A stretch of DNA of 23,081 nt from an uncultured Phascolarctobacterium sp. GTDB lineage: Bacteria > Bacillota > Negativicutes > Acidaminococcales > Acidaminococcaceae. Positions 12,020 to 21,208 of the stretch are shown here, in pieces. The notes beneath the pieces were generated by a model. The model had not been told where the DNA came from. It was given only the letters and a program-made list of their open reading frames with translations, and did no database searches. Where the stretch lies: NCBI GenBank assembly GCA_900553055.1, contig USBV01000005.1:1-23081 (forward strand), given 5' to 3'. Position 1 is the stretch's first letter. Each line of letters begins with the position of its first letter. A program made the position numbers and the translations under genes.

Positions 12020-13642
12020 TTACTCCTGCGGGGCAGGCTTATCAGCATCCAGCTCCTGCAGCAAGCGGTCCAAGGCGCTGCCGTTTTCGTCATCTGGTGG
12101 CAGCAGCATATCCTCGGGTTCCTGCACCACCTCCACCTTCAACTCCAAGCCAAAGGTCTTCTTAAACCAACTCATATGCCCCTGAATCTGGTGCATTTCA
12201 ATGGTGGGGATGTGCTCAGCGTGAATGGTCAAAATAGCGTTCTTTTTATTAAAGGTAGCCGTCAAGCCGTGCACCATGCGCATTTCCGAATAATCCAGGC
12301 TCTCGGCCAGCGCCAGCATCAAGGCCAGCTTATTAATCAGCTTCCAATTGCTCTCCGTCAGCATCTCCTTATAAAAGCGCGATTTAAAATAGTTTTTGGA
12401 CACGCCATTGTGCCAACCAGCTACCGCACTAGTAATAATTTGCTCCTTGTGCGTGAGGCCAAACAGCTTCGCATTTTGAATCATATACGCGCTGTGGCGG
12501 GCATGGCTATAAAAATTGATGGTGATGCCAATATCGTGCAGCAATGCTGCCGTCTCCAAAAGACGCCGATTGTTTTTGCGCACCTTGTGCAGCTCCATCC
12601 AACCATCGAACATAGCCAAGGCCAGCTTGGTGATATGGCGCGCATGGTTGGTATCGCTTTCGAACAAGCGCAGGGTGTTCTCGCGGCTGCGCTCCAAAAT
12701 ATTCTTGGCGATAATGGGCACATTATTCGATTTAGAATAATAATCGTAAAAAAGGCCCTCGCGCAGGCCACAGCCGCTCGTGATAAGCTTTTTGGCACCT
12801 GTAGCCTCCAACAGGCAGCCAATAATGCTGCTGCCCGCCAAAATAATATCGCTACGCTCCGAGCTAAGGCCGGAAATCTTTTTGCGCTGCTCCAAATTGG
12901 TCAGGCGCAATTTATTAAAAAAGCTACGGAAGGTTTGCATGGGATAAGCATAATTGTGGATTTTGGTAGCAGGATATTTTTTACTGCGCTGAATAATTTT
13001 GGCCACAGTACGGGCAGTACCGCCAACGCCAATCAGCGGCAGCGCGCCGTTTTGCTTAAGCCAAGGATATTGGTTCAGGCGGCTCATAATGAAAGCGCAC
13101 AAATCGTTGTACACATTGGGTGCCATTTCGTTGCGAATATTGAACATGCCCGTGGTGTTCACCGCACCCAAGGGCACGGAAACGCTTTCCACCAGCTTGC
13201 GGTTCTTGAACAAAATCAGCTCCGTACTGCCGCCGCCCAAGTCAAAAATAATACCATTTTTTACGTCCAAGGTATTGATAACGCCCAAATAGCTAATATA
13301 AGCCTCCGTCTTGCCGGAAATAATGTGCAGCTGAATGCCAGTTTCCTCCGCCACCTTGGCCACCAGCTCCGCACCGTTAGAAGCATTGCGAATAGCCGCT
13401 GTAGCCACGGCAATAGTTTTATCGGCCTGATACACCTTACACATATGAGCAAAGCTGCGCATCGTATCGATGGTGCTGGCAAAGGCTTCCTCCGTCAGCA
13501 TATTAGTATCATCCACCTTTTGGCTCAGGCGCAGTGCTTCCTTTTGGTTATAAACCATGTTATAGGCTCCACTTTTGTAGATATGGCTAATCACCAAACG
13601 AGCCGAGTTGGAGCCAATATCTATGATTGCTATTCTCTGCAT
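12020..13642 (-). CDS. ppx: Exopolyphosphatase, Ppx/GppA family with C-terminal HD domain
   Basis: 540 aa from ATG 13642, which has GGAGGAGG upstream; the longer frame to 13702 lacks a ribosome site. The N-terminal ASKHA halves carry IDIGSNSAR (7-15), the catalytic-Glu region ISGKTEAYISYLGV (108-121), FDLGGGSTE (133-141), VGGTART (206-212) and SERSDIILAG, followed by TSGCGLREGLFYDY (288-301). The C-terminal part (about 325-500) is an HD-type domain with LLHDIG (His369-Asp370). The enzyme releases phosphate from the ends of polyphosphate chains, or acts on pppGpp in the GppA branch. It is divergent from a second Ppx-like gene coupled to ppk1, so synthesis and breakdown of polyphosphate are encoded back to back. 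Confidence 0.9.
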   Translation of the reverse strand: MQRIAIIDIGSNSARLVISHIYKSGAYNMVYNQKEALRLSQKVDDTNMLTEEAFASTIDTMRSFAHMCKVYQADKTIAVATAAIRNASNGAELVAKVAEETGIQLHIISGKTEAYISYLGVINTLDVKNGIIFDLGGGSTELILFKNRKLVESVSVPLGAVNTTGMFNIRNEMAPNVYNDLCAFIMSRLNQYPWLKQNGALPLIGVGGTARTVAKIIQRSKKYPATKIHNYAYPMQTFRSFFNKLRLTNLEQRKKISGLSSERSDIILAGSSIIGCLLEATGAKKLITSGCGLREGLFYDYYSKSNNVPIIAKNILERSRENTLRLFESDTNHARHITKLALAMFDGWMELHKVRKNNRRLLETAALLHDIGITINFYSHARHSAYMIQNAKLFGLTHKEQIITSAVAGWHNGVSKNYFKSRFYKEMLTESNWKLINKLALMLALAESLDYSEMRMVHGLTATFNKKNAILTIHAEHIPTIEMHQIQGHMSWFKKTFGLELKVEVVQEPEDMLLPPDDENGSALDRLLQELDADKPAPQE

Positions 13643-13817
13643 ATTTTGCCTCCTCCGAGATCTCCTCACCTTACCTAAGTATATATTACCCATAAAAGCC
13701 AAAATTCCTGCGTTGCAAGTTAAAATCCGTGTAAAATTATTAAATTACTGTTAAGACGCAGGACTTTTGCATATAAAATAGAATATGATATATATAATTA
13801 GTTTGGAGGCGCCAAAA
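13643..13817. promoter_or_regulatory. Divergent promoter region between ppx and the Ppx-like gene
   Basis: AT-rich. On the plus strand TATAAT (13793-13798) lies 20 nt before the ATG and TTGCAT (13767-13772) is 20 bp upstream of it, too far for a standard spacer; TATAAA (13774-13779) after TGCA is an alternative -10. On the minus strand only weak -10 candidates are seen. I cannot fix either promoter. Ribosome sites: GGAGG at 13805-13809 (+) and GGAGG near 13650 (-). Confidence 0.45.
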
Positions 13818-15368
13818 ATGAAACGCAAAACACATACTACATTCGCCGCCATTCATCTAGGCTCTGAAAAGATCAGTATGCAGATCACAGAGTATCGCAA
13901 TCTTGATAAATACAAGGTCATCGAGCGCGTTAGCCGTCGGATACGCCTAGGTGAGGCAACCTTTAAAAATAAAATTATTCCCTTTGAGCTAGTATCAGAA
14001 ATCTGCGAGGTTTTGCAGGGCTTTAAACGATTGATGGTTGAATATGGCGTAGAAGAATACAAGCTGCAGGCTACCACTGCCGTGCGCGAGGCCAGCAACC
14101 AAATCTTTTTGTTGGACCAAATCTATAGCAAAACAGGCCTTAAGGTAGACGTGGTGGATATGCCACAGGAAATCTACACCAAATTTGTGGCCATTCGCAA
14201 TACACTTAAGAGTGAAAAAATCAGCAGCGAACGCGAGGGCATGCTGATGATGGATATCTCCAGTGGTGGCTTGGGCGTTACCCTCGTGCAGGATGACCAA
14301 ATCCGCTACCAAGAAAACTTCCACGTGGGCATTATCCGCATCAAGGAAAGCTTTGCCCGCAATCGCCGCGAAAGCATTCATTTTAACAAGGCTCTGACCG
14401 AATTTTTGAGCAGCACCATCGGCTCCGTAAGGCAGGAGCTACATCAGGACAGTGTGCAATATTTGGTGCTATCGGGCACCGAAACCGAGCTTTTGCTACG
14501 CATGCTGGGTCTGGATGAGGGTCAGCTGGTGCATCGCATCAAGGCGGATGACTTCCATAGCTTTTTTGCCAAAATGCGGCGCATGAACCTGCCCCAGCTT
14601 ATCAGCGCCTATAAGATTCCCGAGCATGTGGCCGAGCTAGCATTGCCCACCGTGCTTTTGTATGAGCAGCTGCTGCACCTCTTACCTGCTCAGGAAATCG
14701 TCATCACTGGCGACAGCTTTATTGATGGCATGCAGCTTTTGCATATCGGTCGCAAAACCAATCCCAGCCTGTGCAAGGAATGGGAGCAGGAGCTTATCAG
14801 CCTGTTCCATTGCATTGGCAAGCGTTATTTATACGACAAGCACCATGTGCAGCAGGTGGAGCGCTTGGCTGTGACCATTTTTGAAACAGTGGCCAAGGAT
14901 TACAGCATGGGTGAATACGAGCGTCTGCTGCTGCGCGGCACCTGCATTCTGCACGATATAGGCAAATATATCTGCATGCGCAGCCATTCCCTTTATTCCT
15001 ACCAGCTGATTTCCTCCACGGATATGCTGGGCTTTAGCGATAGGGATAAGCAAATTATTGCGCTGGCTTCGTATTACCATGCGAATAAGCTTTTTGACCA
15101 CAGCAAGCCCCATGCACCCAAGGTACCCAAGGATATGGTTGCTGTGGTAGCTAAGCTTGCCGCCATTGTGCGCTTGGCCGATGCCCTAGACCGCAGCTAT
15201 TTGCAAAAGATTCGCAGCTGCAGCGTTACCTTGAAGGATAACAAGCTGAAGATTCAAGCAGCCAGCAAAATGGATTTGGCCTTGGAAATGTGGACCTTTG
15301 AGGATAAGGCTGCCTTCTTTGAGGAAGTTTATGGTATTAAGCCAATTTTAGAACGGGTGGATAAATAA
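13818..15368 (+). CDS. Degenerate Ppx/GppA-like protein with HD domain
   Basis: 516 aa from ATG 13818 (GGAGG about 8 nt upstream). The architecture mirrors Ppx: two ASKHA halves, then an HD domain. The nucleotide/phosphate loops are altered, however. IDIGSNS has become IHLGSEK (12-18, catalytic-loop Asp to His14) and DLGGGSTE has become DISSGGLG (146-153); a Glu remains in MPQEIYTK (118). The HD part is well kept: KHHVQQVERLA (341-351), ILHDIGK (377-383), SYYHANK, and VRLADALD. It may be an inactive phosphatase turned sensor or regulator, or an enzyme acting only through its HD site. Its TAA overlaps the ppk1 ATG (TAATG), so the two are translationally coupled, which ties its job to polyphosphate synthesis. 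Confidence 0.8.
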   Translation: MKRKTHTTFAAIHLGSEKISMQITEYRNLDKYKVIERVSRRIRLGEATFKNKIIPFELVSEICEVLQGFKRLMVEYGVEEYKLQATTAVREASNQIFLLDQIYSKTGLKVDVVDMPQEIYTKFVAIRNTLKSEKISSEREGMLMMDISSGGLGVTLVQDDQIRYQENFHVGIIRIKESFARNRRESIHFNKALTEFLSSTIGSVRQELHQDSVQYLVLSGTETELLLRMLGLDEGQLVHRIKADDFHSFFAKMRRMNLPQLISAYKIPEHVAELALPTVLLYEQLLHLLPAQEIVITGDSFIDGMQLLHIGRKTNPSLCKEWEQELISLFHCIGKRYLYDKHHVQQVERLAVTIFETVAKDYSMGEYERLLLRGTCILHDIGKYICMRSHSLYSYQLISSTDMLGFSDRDKQIIALASYYHANKLFDHSKPHAPKVPKDMVAVVAKLAAIVRLADALDRSYLQKIRSCSVTLKDNKLKIQAASKMDLALEMWTFEDKAAFFEEVYGIKPILERVDK

Positions 15369-17470
15369 TGAAAAAGCTAGATTTAAATAAACCAGAATAC
15401 TTTTATAATCGCGAGCTGAGCTGGCTTAAATTTAACCTGCGTGTTTTAAAGGAGGCCATGTTCAAGAATGCTCCCCTATTAGAAAGGCTCAAATTTATCG
15501 CTATTTCGGCCTCTAATTTGGACGAATTCTTTATGGTGCGCGTGGCTGGACTGTGGAACAGCCTTGATAATGGTGTAGACAAGGTGGATGCAGCTGGCCT
15601 TTCGGTAAAAGAGCAGCTGGAGGCCATTGCTGAATCTGCCCATGAGCAAATTCGCACCCAAACTAAATATTTGATGGCCTTAATTGGCGAAATGGATGCT
15701 GTGGGCCTGCATTTTCGTCGCGTGGAAAACCTTACCGATTTAGGCAAGGATTGGCTAGAGGAATATTATCGGGAAATAATCTATCCCGTTTTAACGCCCA
15801 TGGCCGTGGATGCCTCCCGTCCCTTCCCCTTCTTGGCCAATAAAACGCAAAACCTTGCCGTGGAGCTGATTAAATCCGACGGCGAGCACAGCATGGGCCT
15901 TATTCAGGTGCCTTCCGTTTTGGACCGCATTTTAGAAATTCCCCCGGAAGAACGCCGCACCTTCGTGTTCTTGGAGGATATTATTGCCAGCCACTGCCAA
16001 GACCTGTTCAAGGGCTGCCAAATTTTGGACGTGGTGCCCTTTAGGGTAACCCGCGACAGTGATTTGGACTTGGAAGAAGAGGACAGCGTCGACCTCTTAA
16101 AGGAAGTGGAGGAATCCCTGCGCAAGCGTAAGCGCGGCGCTGCAGTGCGCTTGGAAATCTTTAAGACGAATAATAATCGTATTAAAAAATTCTTGGAAGA
16201 AAACCTTGATGTGAGCGATTTGGAAATTTACGAAATCAACGGCCCCTTGGACCCCACCTGCTTCTTTAAATTTACTGGCTTAAAGGGCATGTGGCCGTGG
16301 CTGCACGAGCCCTTTGTGCCCCAGCGCCCGCTGGAGCTGCCCGATGACAGCGATTTGTTTGCAGCCATTCGCCAAAACGATATCCTTTTGCACCACCCCT
16401 ACGAAAGCTTTGACCCCGTAGTGAAGCTGGTGAGCGACGCTGCCGATGACCCCAAGGTTTTGGCGATTAAGCAAACGCTGTACCGCGTCAGCGGCAACAG
16501 CCCCATTGTTGCTGCCTTGGCCCGCGCTGCCGAAAACGGCAAGCAGGTTACGGTTTTGGTGGAATTAAAGGCGCGCTTTGACGAGGAAAATAATATTTTG
16601 TGGGCCCGCCGTTTGGAAAAGGCAGGCTGCCATGTAATTTATGGTTTGGTAGGCTTAAAAACCCACGCCAAAATCATCCTCATTGTGCGCAAGGAGGATA
16701 ATGGTATTAAGCGTTATGTGCATTTGGGCACCGGCAACTACAACGACAGCACCGCTAAGCTGTATACGGACCTTGGCCTGATGACCGCTAATGATGAGTT
16801 TGGCATTGATGCCTCCGCCTTCTTTAATCTGCTCAGCGGCTATGGCGAGCCCCCTGTGTGGAACAAGCTGGTGATGGCGCCCTTAGGACTGCGCGAGAAA
16901 ATTTACTCCCTCATTAATAACGAAATCAATATGGTGAATATGGGTAAGGAGGGGCATATCATTGCCAAGATGAACTCCCTCATCGACTACCCCGTTATCC
17001 AAAAGCTGTACGAGGCCTCTGCCGCCGGTGTGCACATTGATTTGATTGTGCGCGGTATTTGCGGCCTGCGCACGGGCATTGAAGGCATTAGCGAAAACAT
17101 CACGGTGCGCAGCATTGTGGGCCGCCAGCTGGAGCACAGCCGCATCTTTTGGTTTGCCAATGGCGGTGAGGAGCAGCTGTATCTATCCAGTGCCGACTGG
17201 ATGCCGCGTAATCTGAACGACCGCGTGGAGCTGTTCTTCCCCGTGGAAACCGAGGAGCATATTCGCCGTATTAAAGCACTGTTAGATTTGTACCTGCGCG
17301 ATAATGTGGGCGCGCATATGATGCAATCCAACGGCACCTATCGCCGCGTGCACAACAAGCTGGAGCCCGTTAGCGCCCAAGCCACGCTCTACGAGATGGC
17401 ACAGCTGGCAGTGACGAGTGACAAGCTGCCTATGGAGCAGCGTTTGCAGCCTGTGTTTAGCAGAAGATAA
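15368..17470 (+). CDS. ppk1: Polyphosphate kinase 1
   Basis: 700 aa, full length for Ppk1. It opens with the N-domain signature NRELSWLKFNLRVL, and has LTPMAVDASRPFPFL in the head domain. The catalytic C-domains contain LKTHAKI with His433 and LEHSRIFWF with His590, the equivalents of the E. coli His435 (phosphorylated) and His592, along with HLGTGNYN and SADWMPRNLNDRVE. The enzyme transfers the gamma phosphate of ATP reversibly to a growing polyphosphate chain, typically at the membrane. It overlaps the preceding Ppx-like gene by one base and ends before a bidirectional terminator. Confidence 0.96.
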   Translation: MKKLDLNKPEYFYNRELSWLKFNLRVLKEAMFKNAPLLERLKFIAISASNLDEFFMVRVAGLWNSLDNGVDKVDAAGLSVKEQLEAIAESAHEQIRTQTKYLMALIGEMDAVGLHFRRVENLTDLGKDWLEEYYREIIYPVLTPMAVDASRPFPFLANKTQNLAVELIKSDGEHSMGLIQVPSVLDRILEIPPEERRTFVFLEDIIASHCQDLFKGCQILDVVPFRVTRDSDLDLEEEDSVDLLKEVEESLRKRKRGAAVRLEIFKTNNNRIKKFLEENLDVSDLEIYEINGPLDPTCFFKFTGLKGMWPWLHEPFVPQRPLELPDDSDLFAAIRQNDILLHHPYESFDPVVKLVSDAADDPKVLAIKQTLYRVSGNSPIVAALARAAENGKQVTVLVELKARFDEENNILWARRLEKAGCHVIYGLVGLKTHAKIILIVRKEDNGIKRYVHLGTGNYNDSTAKLYTDLGLMTANDEFGIDASAFFNLLSGYGEPPVWNKLVMAPLGLREKIYSLINNEINMVNMGKEGHIIAKMNSLIDYPVIQKLYEASAAGVHIDLIVRGICGLRTGIEGISENITVRSIVGRQLEHSRIFWFANGGEEQLYLSSADWMPRNLNDRVELFFPVETEEHIRRIKALLDLYLRDNVGAHMMQSNGTYRRVHNKLEPVSAQATLYEMAQLAVTSDKLPMEQRLQPVFSRR

Positions 17471-17481
17471 GCGTGGTATTT

Positions 17482-17516
17482 AGCATAAAAAAGCATAATA
17501 TAAGCATAAAAAAGCA
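17482..17516. repeat. Short direct repeat after ppk1
   Basis: The 14-nt word AGCATAAAAAAGCA occurs twice (17482-17495 and 17503-17516), 21 bp apart, just before and into the terminator stem. Probably a small slippage duplication. Confidence 0.6.
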
Positions 17517-17545
17517 GTTCTCCTGTAAAAGTGAGAACTGCTTTT
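17510..17545. terminator. Bidirectional terminator between ppk1 and the M20 peptidase gene
   Basis: Perfect 13-bp stem (AAAAGCAGTTCTC, 17510-17522; partner 17533-17545), 10-nt loop, with A-run and T-run flanks. Confidence 0.85.
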
Positions 17546-17569
17546 GTGTTTTCTAGTATTATTAAGTTA

Positions 17570-18697
17570 TTATTCAGCTGCAGCTACCAAAATGCCGTAC
17601 ACCATGAGGGCGGAGTTGTACAAATCCTCTTCCTTCAGGTATTCTTCTACCGTGTGCACGTTGGCCATGCCCGTGCCTAAAATGACGCAGGGCACCCCGG
17701 CAGCATTGATAAAGTTGGCATCACTGCCACCGCCAGTCAGCGTTACATCGGGGGTAAAGCCATGCGCAGCGCAAGCCTTCTTAGCTAACTCCACTACGGG
17801 GCTGTCCTCCGCTACAAGGAAGGAGCTATACTTGTGCTCCACGTTGGCCACTGCCTTTGCGCCATATTTTTCGGTACTTTCCACGATGGTGTTGACGATT
17901 TCGTCGCGAATGGCAGCCAGCTTATCGTTGTTGCGGCTGCGTGCATCGCCCTGAATCGTTACTAAATCGGGCACAACATTGGTAGCCACACCACCGGAGA
18001 TAATGCCGATATTGGCGGTGGTTTCCTCATCAATGCGACCGTAGCGCTTTACATCGGCCAAGGCCTTCGCTGCAATCATCACAGCGTTGATGCCCTTTTC
18101 GGGCTCAATGCCGCCGTGCGCCTTTTTGCCGTGCACCTCGATAGTGTAACGATATTGCCCGGGCGCACCCACCACGATTTCGCCCGGTGCACCCTCGCCG
18201 TCCAAAGCATAGCCCACATCGGCACGCAGGCGGGACTTATCCATGCAGCGGGAGCCGTTCACGCCACCCTCTTCCGCAATGGTGAACAGAATTTGGATAT
18301 CGCCGTGGGGCGCGCCGCTTTCGGCCAAGAGGCGCAGGCCCTCTAAAATGCCCTCCACGCCGCTCTTATCATCGCCACCCAAAATGGTGGTGCCATCGCT
18401 ATAGAGCACGCCATCTTTTTGCACCACGGTGGTGCCACCGCAGGGCTCCACGCCATCCATGTGCGCAGAAAGCAGCACGGCGGTTGCGCCAGCCTTAGTA
18501 GCGGGCAAAAAGGCCCACAAATTGCCACAGTTGCCGCCCAATTTTGCGCCAGCGTCATCCTCGTCCACAGTAAAGCCCAAGCCCTCCAGCTTAGCCTTTA
18601 AATAATCAAACACAGGGCGCTCCTTTAAGGTGTGGCAGGGAATAGCCACAATCTCCTTAAATTCTGCCAGCATACGCTCTTTATTCACAGTAATCAT
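17570..18697 (-). CDS. M20-family metallopeptidase, PepT-like
   Basis: 375 aa. All metal-site motifs of the M20 family are present: SAHMDG (His79, Asp81), GGDDKSG (bridging Asp110), AEEGG (general base Glu142, ligand Glu143), LDGEG (Asp166) and the late VHTVEEY (His348). The lid/dimerisation domain occupies about 180-290 (VHGKKAHGGIEPEKGINAV). The sequence is closest to the 'peptidase T-like' branch, which removes N-terminal residues from small peptides in the cytoplasm; exact specificity is unknown. ATG 18697 follows AAAGGAGG. It lies 70 bp downstream of mntP on the same strand and may be co-transcribed with it, since no clear promoter or strong terminator separates them. Confidence 0.88.
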   Translation of the reverse strand: MITVNKERMLAEFKEIVAIPCHTLKERPVFDYLKAKLEGLGFTVDEDDAGAKLGGNCGNLWAFLPATKAGATAVLLSAHMDGVEPCGGTTVVQKDGVLYSDGTTILGGDDKSGVEGILEGLRLLAESGAPHGDIQILFTIAEEGGVNGSRCMDKSRLRADVGYALDGEGAPGEIVVGAPGQYRYTIEVHGKKAHGGIEPEKGINAVMIAAKALADVKRYGRIDEETTANIGIISGGVATNVVPDLVTIQGDARSRNNDKLAAIRDEIVNTIVESTEKYGAKAVANVEHKYSSFLVAEDSPVVELAKKACAAHGFTPDVTLTGGGSDANFINAAGVPCVILGTGMANVHTVEEYLKEEDLYNSALMVYGILVAAAE

Positions 18698-18767
18698 GTT
18701 CTGCCTCCTTTATGATACATTATCTTCTTATTGGTTGCCTTTTAGTAAAGCACAACCAGTACTCTAT

Positions 18768-19325
18768 TTAGATAAAACCAGTGTGCTCAAGTACAATTTT
18801 TACGCCAATGGCGATAAGCACTAAGCCACCGATAATATTAGCATTCTTGCCCACGGCCGAGCCCAAGCGAAAGCCCGCCATACCGCCAAAGGTGGCAATG
18901 GCAAAGGTCACCACGCCAATCATGGTCGAGGCCAGCCAAATATTGGTATTTAAAAAGGCCAAGCTAATGCCCACGGCCAAGGCATCAATGCTGGTAGCAA
19001 TGGCCAGCACTGCCATTTCCTTCGTGGTGTAGCTGTGCTTCACGCTGCACGCCTCCTTGGCCTCGCGAATCATATTCACGCCCAAGTACAGCAAAAGGGC
19101 GAAGGCCAGCCAGTGGTCATAGGCCGTGATATACTCAATAAACGAAATCGCGCCAAAATAGCCGATGATGGGCATCAGGAATTGAAAAAAGCCAAACCAA
19201 ATGCCAAAGCGTAGCGCGCCCGCCGTTCTATCGGCGGGAGTGAGCACCATGCTGCCGCAAATAGACACCGCAAAGGCGTCCATCGCCAAGCTCACCGAAA
19301 GTAAAAGTAATTCTAATAGACCCAT
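18768..19325 (-). CDS. mntP: Manganese efflux pump, MntP family
   Basis: 185 aa, six hydrophobic segments, built as an internal repeat of two three-helix halves. The metal-path aspartates are in SLAMDAFAVS (Asp16) and ATSIDALAVGIS (Asp114), both family hallmarks. MntP exports excess Mn2+ across the cytoplasmic membrane. ATG 19325 lies 54 bp after the ThrE C-half gene on the same strand, too short a gap for the yybP-ykoY Mn riboswitch that often precedes mntP, so it is probably the distal gene of the exporter cluster. Confidence 0.92.
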   Translation of the reverse strand: MGLLELLLLSVSLAMDAFAVSICGSMVLTPADRTAGALRFGIWFGFFQFLMPIIGYFGAISFIEYITAYDHWLAFALLLYLGVNMIREAKEACSVKHSYTTKEMAVLAIATSIDALAVGISLAFLNTNIWLASTMIGVVTFAIATFGGMAGFRLGSAVGKNANIIGGLVLIAIGVKIVLEHTGFI

Positions 19326-19379
19326 ATTCCCCTCATTTCTCTTTGTATAGAATTAGCTTATGCTTATTTTTATATGCAG

Positions 19380-19862
19380 CTAAGAAGCCTTGCGTTTGCC
19401 TAAAAGCTGCACAAAGCGCTTGCGCTCGGAGCTGATTTTTAAGACGCGGAAGAAGCTGCCTGTGAACATAATGCCCAAGGCAATAGCCGCCGCATCAAGG
19501 CCGGCCGTTAAAAGAATATTGATGCCCTGCTCATAGTTGTTTTCTATAAGCTGCGCCATGCCGTTGTACATGCCCAGGCCCGGCACAATGGGAAAGATGC
19601 CTGGGATAACAAATACAGTCGCCGGCTGCTTAAAGATACGTGCGGCCAGCTCGCTGAGCAGGGATAAAATCAAGGTAGCGCAGATATTGGCGTAAAAGGA
19701 GCTGGCGCCCATTTCCTTGCGCACGTAAAGGAACACTACCCAGCCCACAGCGCCGATAATGCCGCTAATGGGCAGCGTTTTGCGCGGTGCCTGCAAGAGC
19801 ACGGCAAAGGCAATCGTCGTGGAAAAGGAAAAGGCTAGTGCGCTAAAATAATCTATCGGCAT
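19380..19862 (-). CDS. Threonine/serine exporter, ThrE C-terminal half (copy 2)
   Basis: 160 aa from ATG 19862, with AAAGGAGG just upstream; the longer frame to 19895 has none. Four to five hydrophobic segments and the signature TVFVIPGIFPIVPGLGMYNGM (DUF3815 / ThrE_2 type). In one-piece ThrE proteins this domain follows the DUF1212 domain; here each half is a separate gene. Exports threonine/serine by proton exchange in characterised relatives. Nearly the same protein is encoded at 20711-21172. Confidence 0.88.
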   Translation of the reverse strand: MPIDYFSALAFSFSTTIAFAVLLQAPRKTLPISGIIGAVGWVVFLYVRKEMGASSFYANICATLILSLLSELAARIFKQPATVFVIPGIFPIVPGLGMYNGMAQLIENNYEQGINILLTAGLDAAAIALGIMFTGSFFRVLKISSERKRFVQLLGKRKAS

Positions 19863-19905
19863 GAGGGCACCTCCTTTGCTAAGGAAGCAGCGCACTTATG
19901 GATGT

Positions 19906-20718
19906 TTATTTTTCGACCCATAAATCCCACCCCCAGTGATACCATAGTAAAAGGCTAAAGGCTAGGCCAATAGCGATGGAAATAGCAAAGAGCAGCGCCT
20001 CAGCAATACGGCTGTTGCCGCTAACGAGGTCGCCCGCCATATAATCGCGCAGACCATTGGTGCAGGCCACGCCGGGCACAAAGGGCATCAGCGAGCCTAC
20101 AATGATATTGGTTTTAGTGCATTGAATGCTAATAGCGCAGCATAGAATCGTGCACGCGCCAATAGCTGCTCCTGCCAAAGCGTTTTCCCAAAACGCGCTG
20201 GGACGGTAGCCGCCTAGCTGCTTTAAAAGCACCATGGCTAAGCCACCTGTAAAAAAAGCGGCCACAAAATCGTGGCTATTGCCGCCCAGCATGCCCGCAA
20301 AGGTGGCGGAGCAAATGGCCGAAGCCAAGCACAGCATCCATTTGCCATAGGGAGGCCGGCGCTGCAAAAAAAGCTGCAGCTTACTCATAGCGCTTTCGTA
20401 ATCAATGGGCTTCTTGCTTATAGTATAGGAAAAATCATTGATTTCACTAATATTGGTCAAATTGGTGCTGCGGTTACGAATGCGACTCATCATGGTAGAA
20501 TTAGGAGCCGATTTGTCGCCTAGCAAAATCACCGTGGGGGTAACAAAAACATTGATATCCTGATAACCGCAGGTCTGACAAAAGCGCATAATCGTATCTT
20601 CGACACGCGAGGTTTCGGCACCACTTTTTAAAAGGGCCTCACCCATATTTAGAGCCACCTCAAGAATTTGCTCCCTGGTCATGGATTTTTCATTGCTTTG
20701 CTTTTGTACTTCATCCAT
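19906..20718 (-). CDS. Threonine/serine exporter, ThrE N-terminal half (copy 2)
   Basis: 270 aa, DUF1212-type. A soluble N-terminal part contains LLKSGAETSRVEDTIMRFC (about 34-52) and VTPTVILLGD, and four to five membrane segments follow from about residue 125, with LMPFVPGVACTNGLRDYMAGD. It must pair with a DUF3815 protein, most likely the one encoded next (19380-19862). Its ATG overlaps the stop of the copy-1 C-half gene by 8 bp, so all four exporter genes read as one operon. Confidence 0.9.
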   Translation of the reverse strand: MDEVQKQSNEKSMTREQILEVALNMGEALLKSGAETSRVEDTIMRFCQTCGYQDINVFVTPTVILLGDKSAPNSTMMSRIRNRSTNLTNISEINDFSYTISKKPIDYESAMSKLQLFLQRRPPYGKWMLCLASAICSATFAGMLGGNSHDFVAAFFTGGLAMVLLKQLGGYRPSAFWENALAGAAIGACTILCCAISIQCTKTNIIVGSLMPFVPGVACTNGLRDYMAGDLVSGNSRIAEALLFAISIAIGLAFSLLLWYHWGWDLWVEK

Positions 20719-21172
20719 GCTTGTGGCTCCTTTCTTGTTTGATTTTTATAACTCTAAACAAACTACCGATGAACATGATGCCCAAAGCAATCGCCGAGGC
20801 ATCCATACCCGCCTGCAAAAGCAGGGACATACCCAAATCATACTGCTTTTCGATAATACTCGTCATGCCGTTATACATGGCCAAACCGGGCACAATGGGA
20901 AATATTCCGGGAATGACGAAAACTGTAACAGGTGCTTTAACGGCCCTGGCAGCCAGCTCACTGAGCAAGGCTACAGCTAAAGCTGCTGCTAAATTAGCAT
21001 AAAATGAGTCCAGCTCGGCACCATTACGCAAATATATATACACCAGCCAGCCCACTGCTCCTACCGCGCCACACAGGGGAAGCGAACGCCGCGGCGCTTG
21101 AAAAATGATACCAAAGGCCATGGTGGAGAGCATAGCAAAAATAAATGCTTCAGGATAATTTAAAAGTACCAT
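20711..21172 (-). CDS. Threonine/serine exporter, ThrE C-terminal half (copy 1)
   Basis: 153 aa from ATG 21172 (GAAGGTGG upstream); the frame extends to 21199 but that ATG has no ribosome site. Membrane protein with TVFVIPGIFPIVPGLAMYNGM and GIIFQAPRRSLPLCGAVGAVGWLVY, closely similar to 19380-19862. It lies 36 bp after the copy-1 N-half and overlaps the copy-2 N-half. Confidence 0.88.
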   Translation of the reverse strand: MVLLNYPEAFIFAMLSTMAFGIIFQAPRRSLPLCGAVGAVGWLVYIYLRNGAELDSFYANLAAALAVALLSELAARAVKAPVTVFVIPGIFPIVPGLAMYNGMTSIIEKQYDLGMSLLLQAGMDASAIALGIMFIGSLFRVIKIKQERSHKHG

Positions 21173-21208
21173 GCCAGCCACCTTCTTTCTCAAAACCAAA
21201 AATATGCA

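Noticed and set aside
11981..13678. 565-codon open frame on the plus strand opposite ppx
   Set aside because: It is antisense to a clear Ppx gene, with His/Gln-rich low-complexity composition typical of the complement of a GC-rich gene, and no family pattern.
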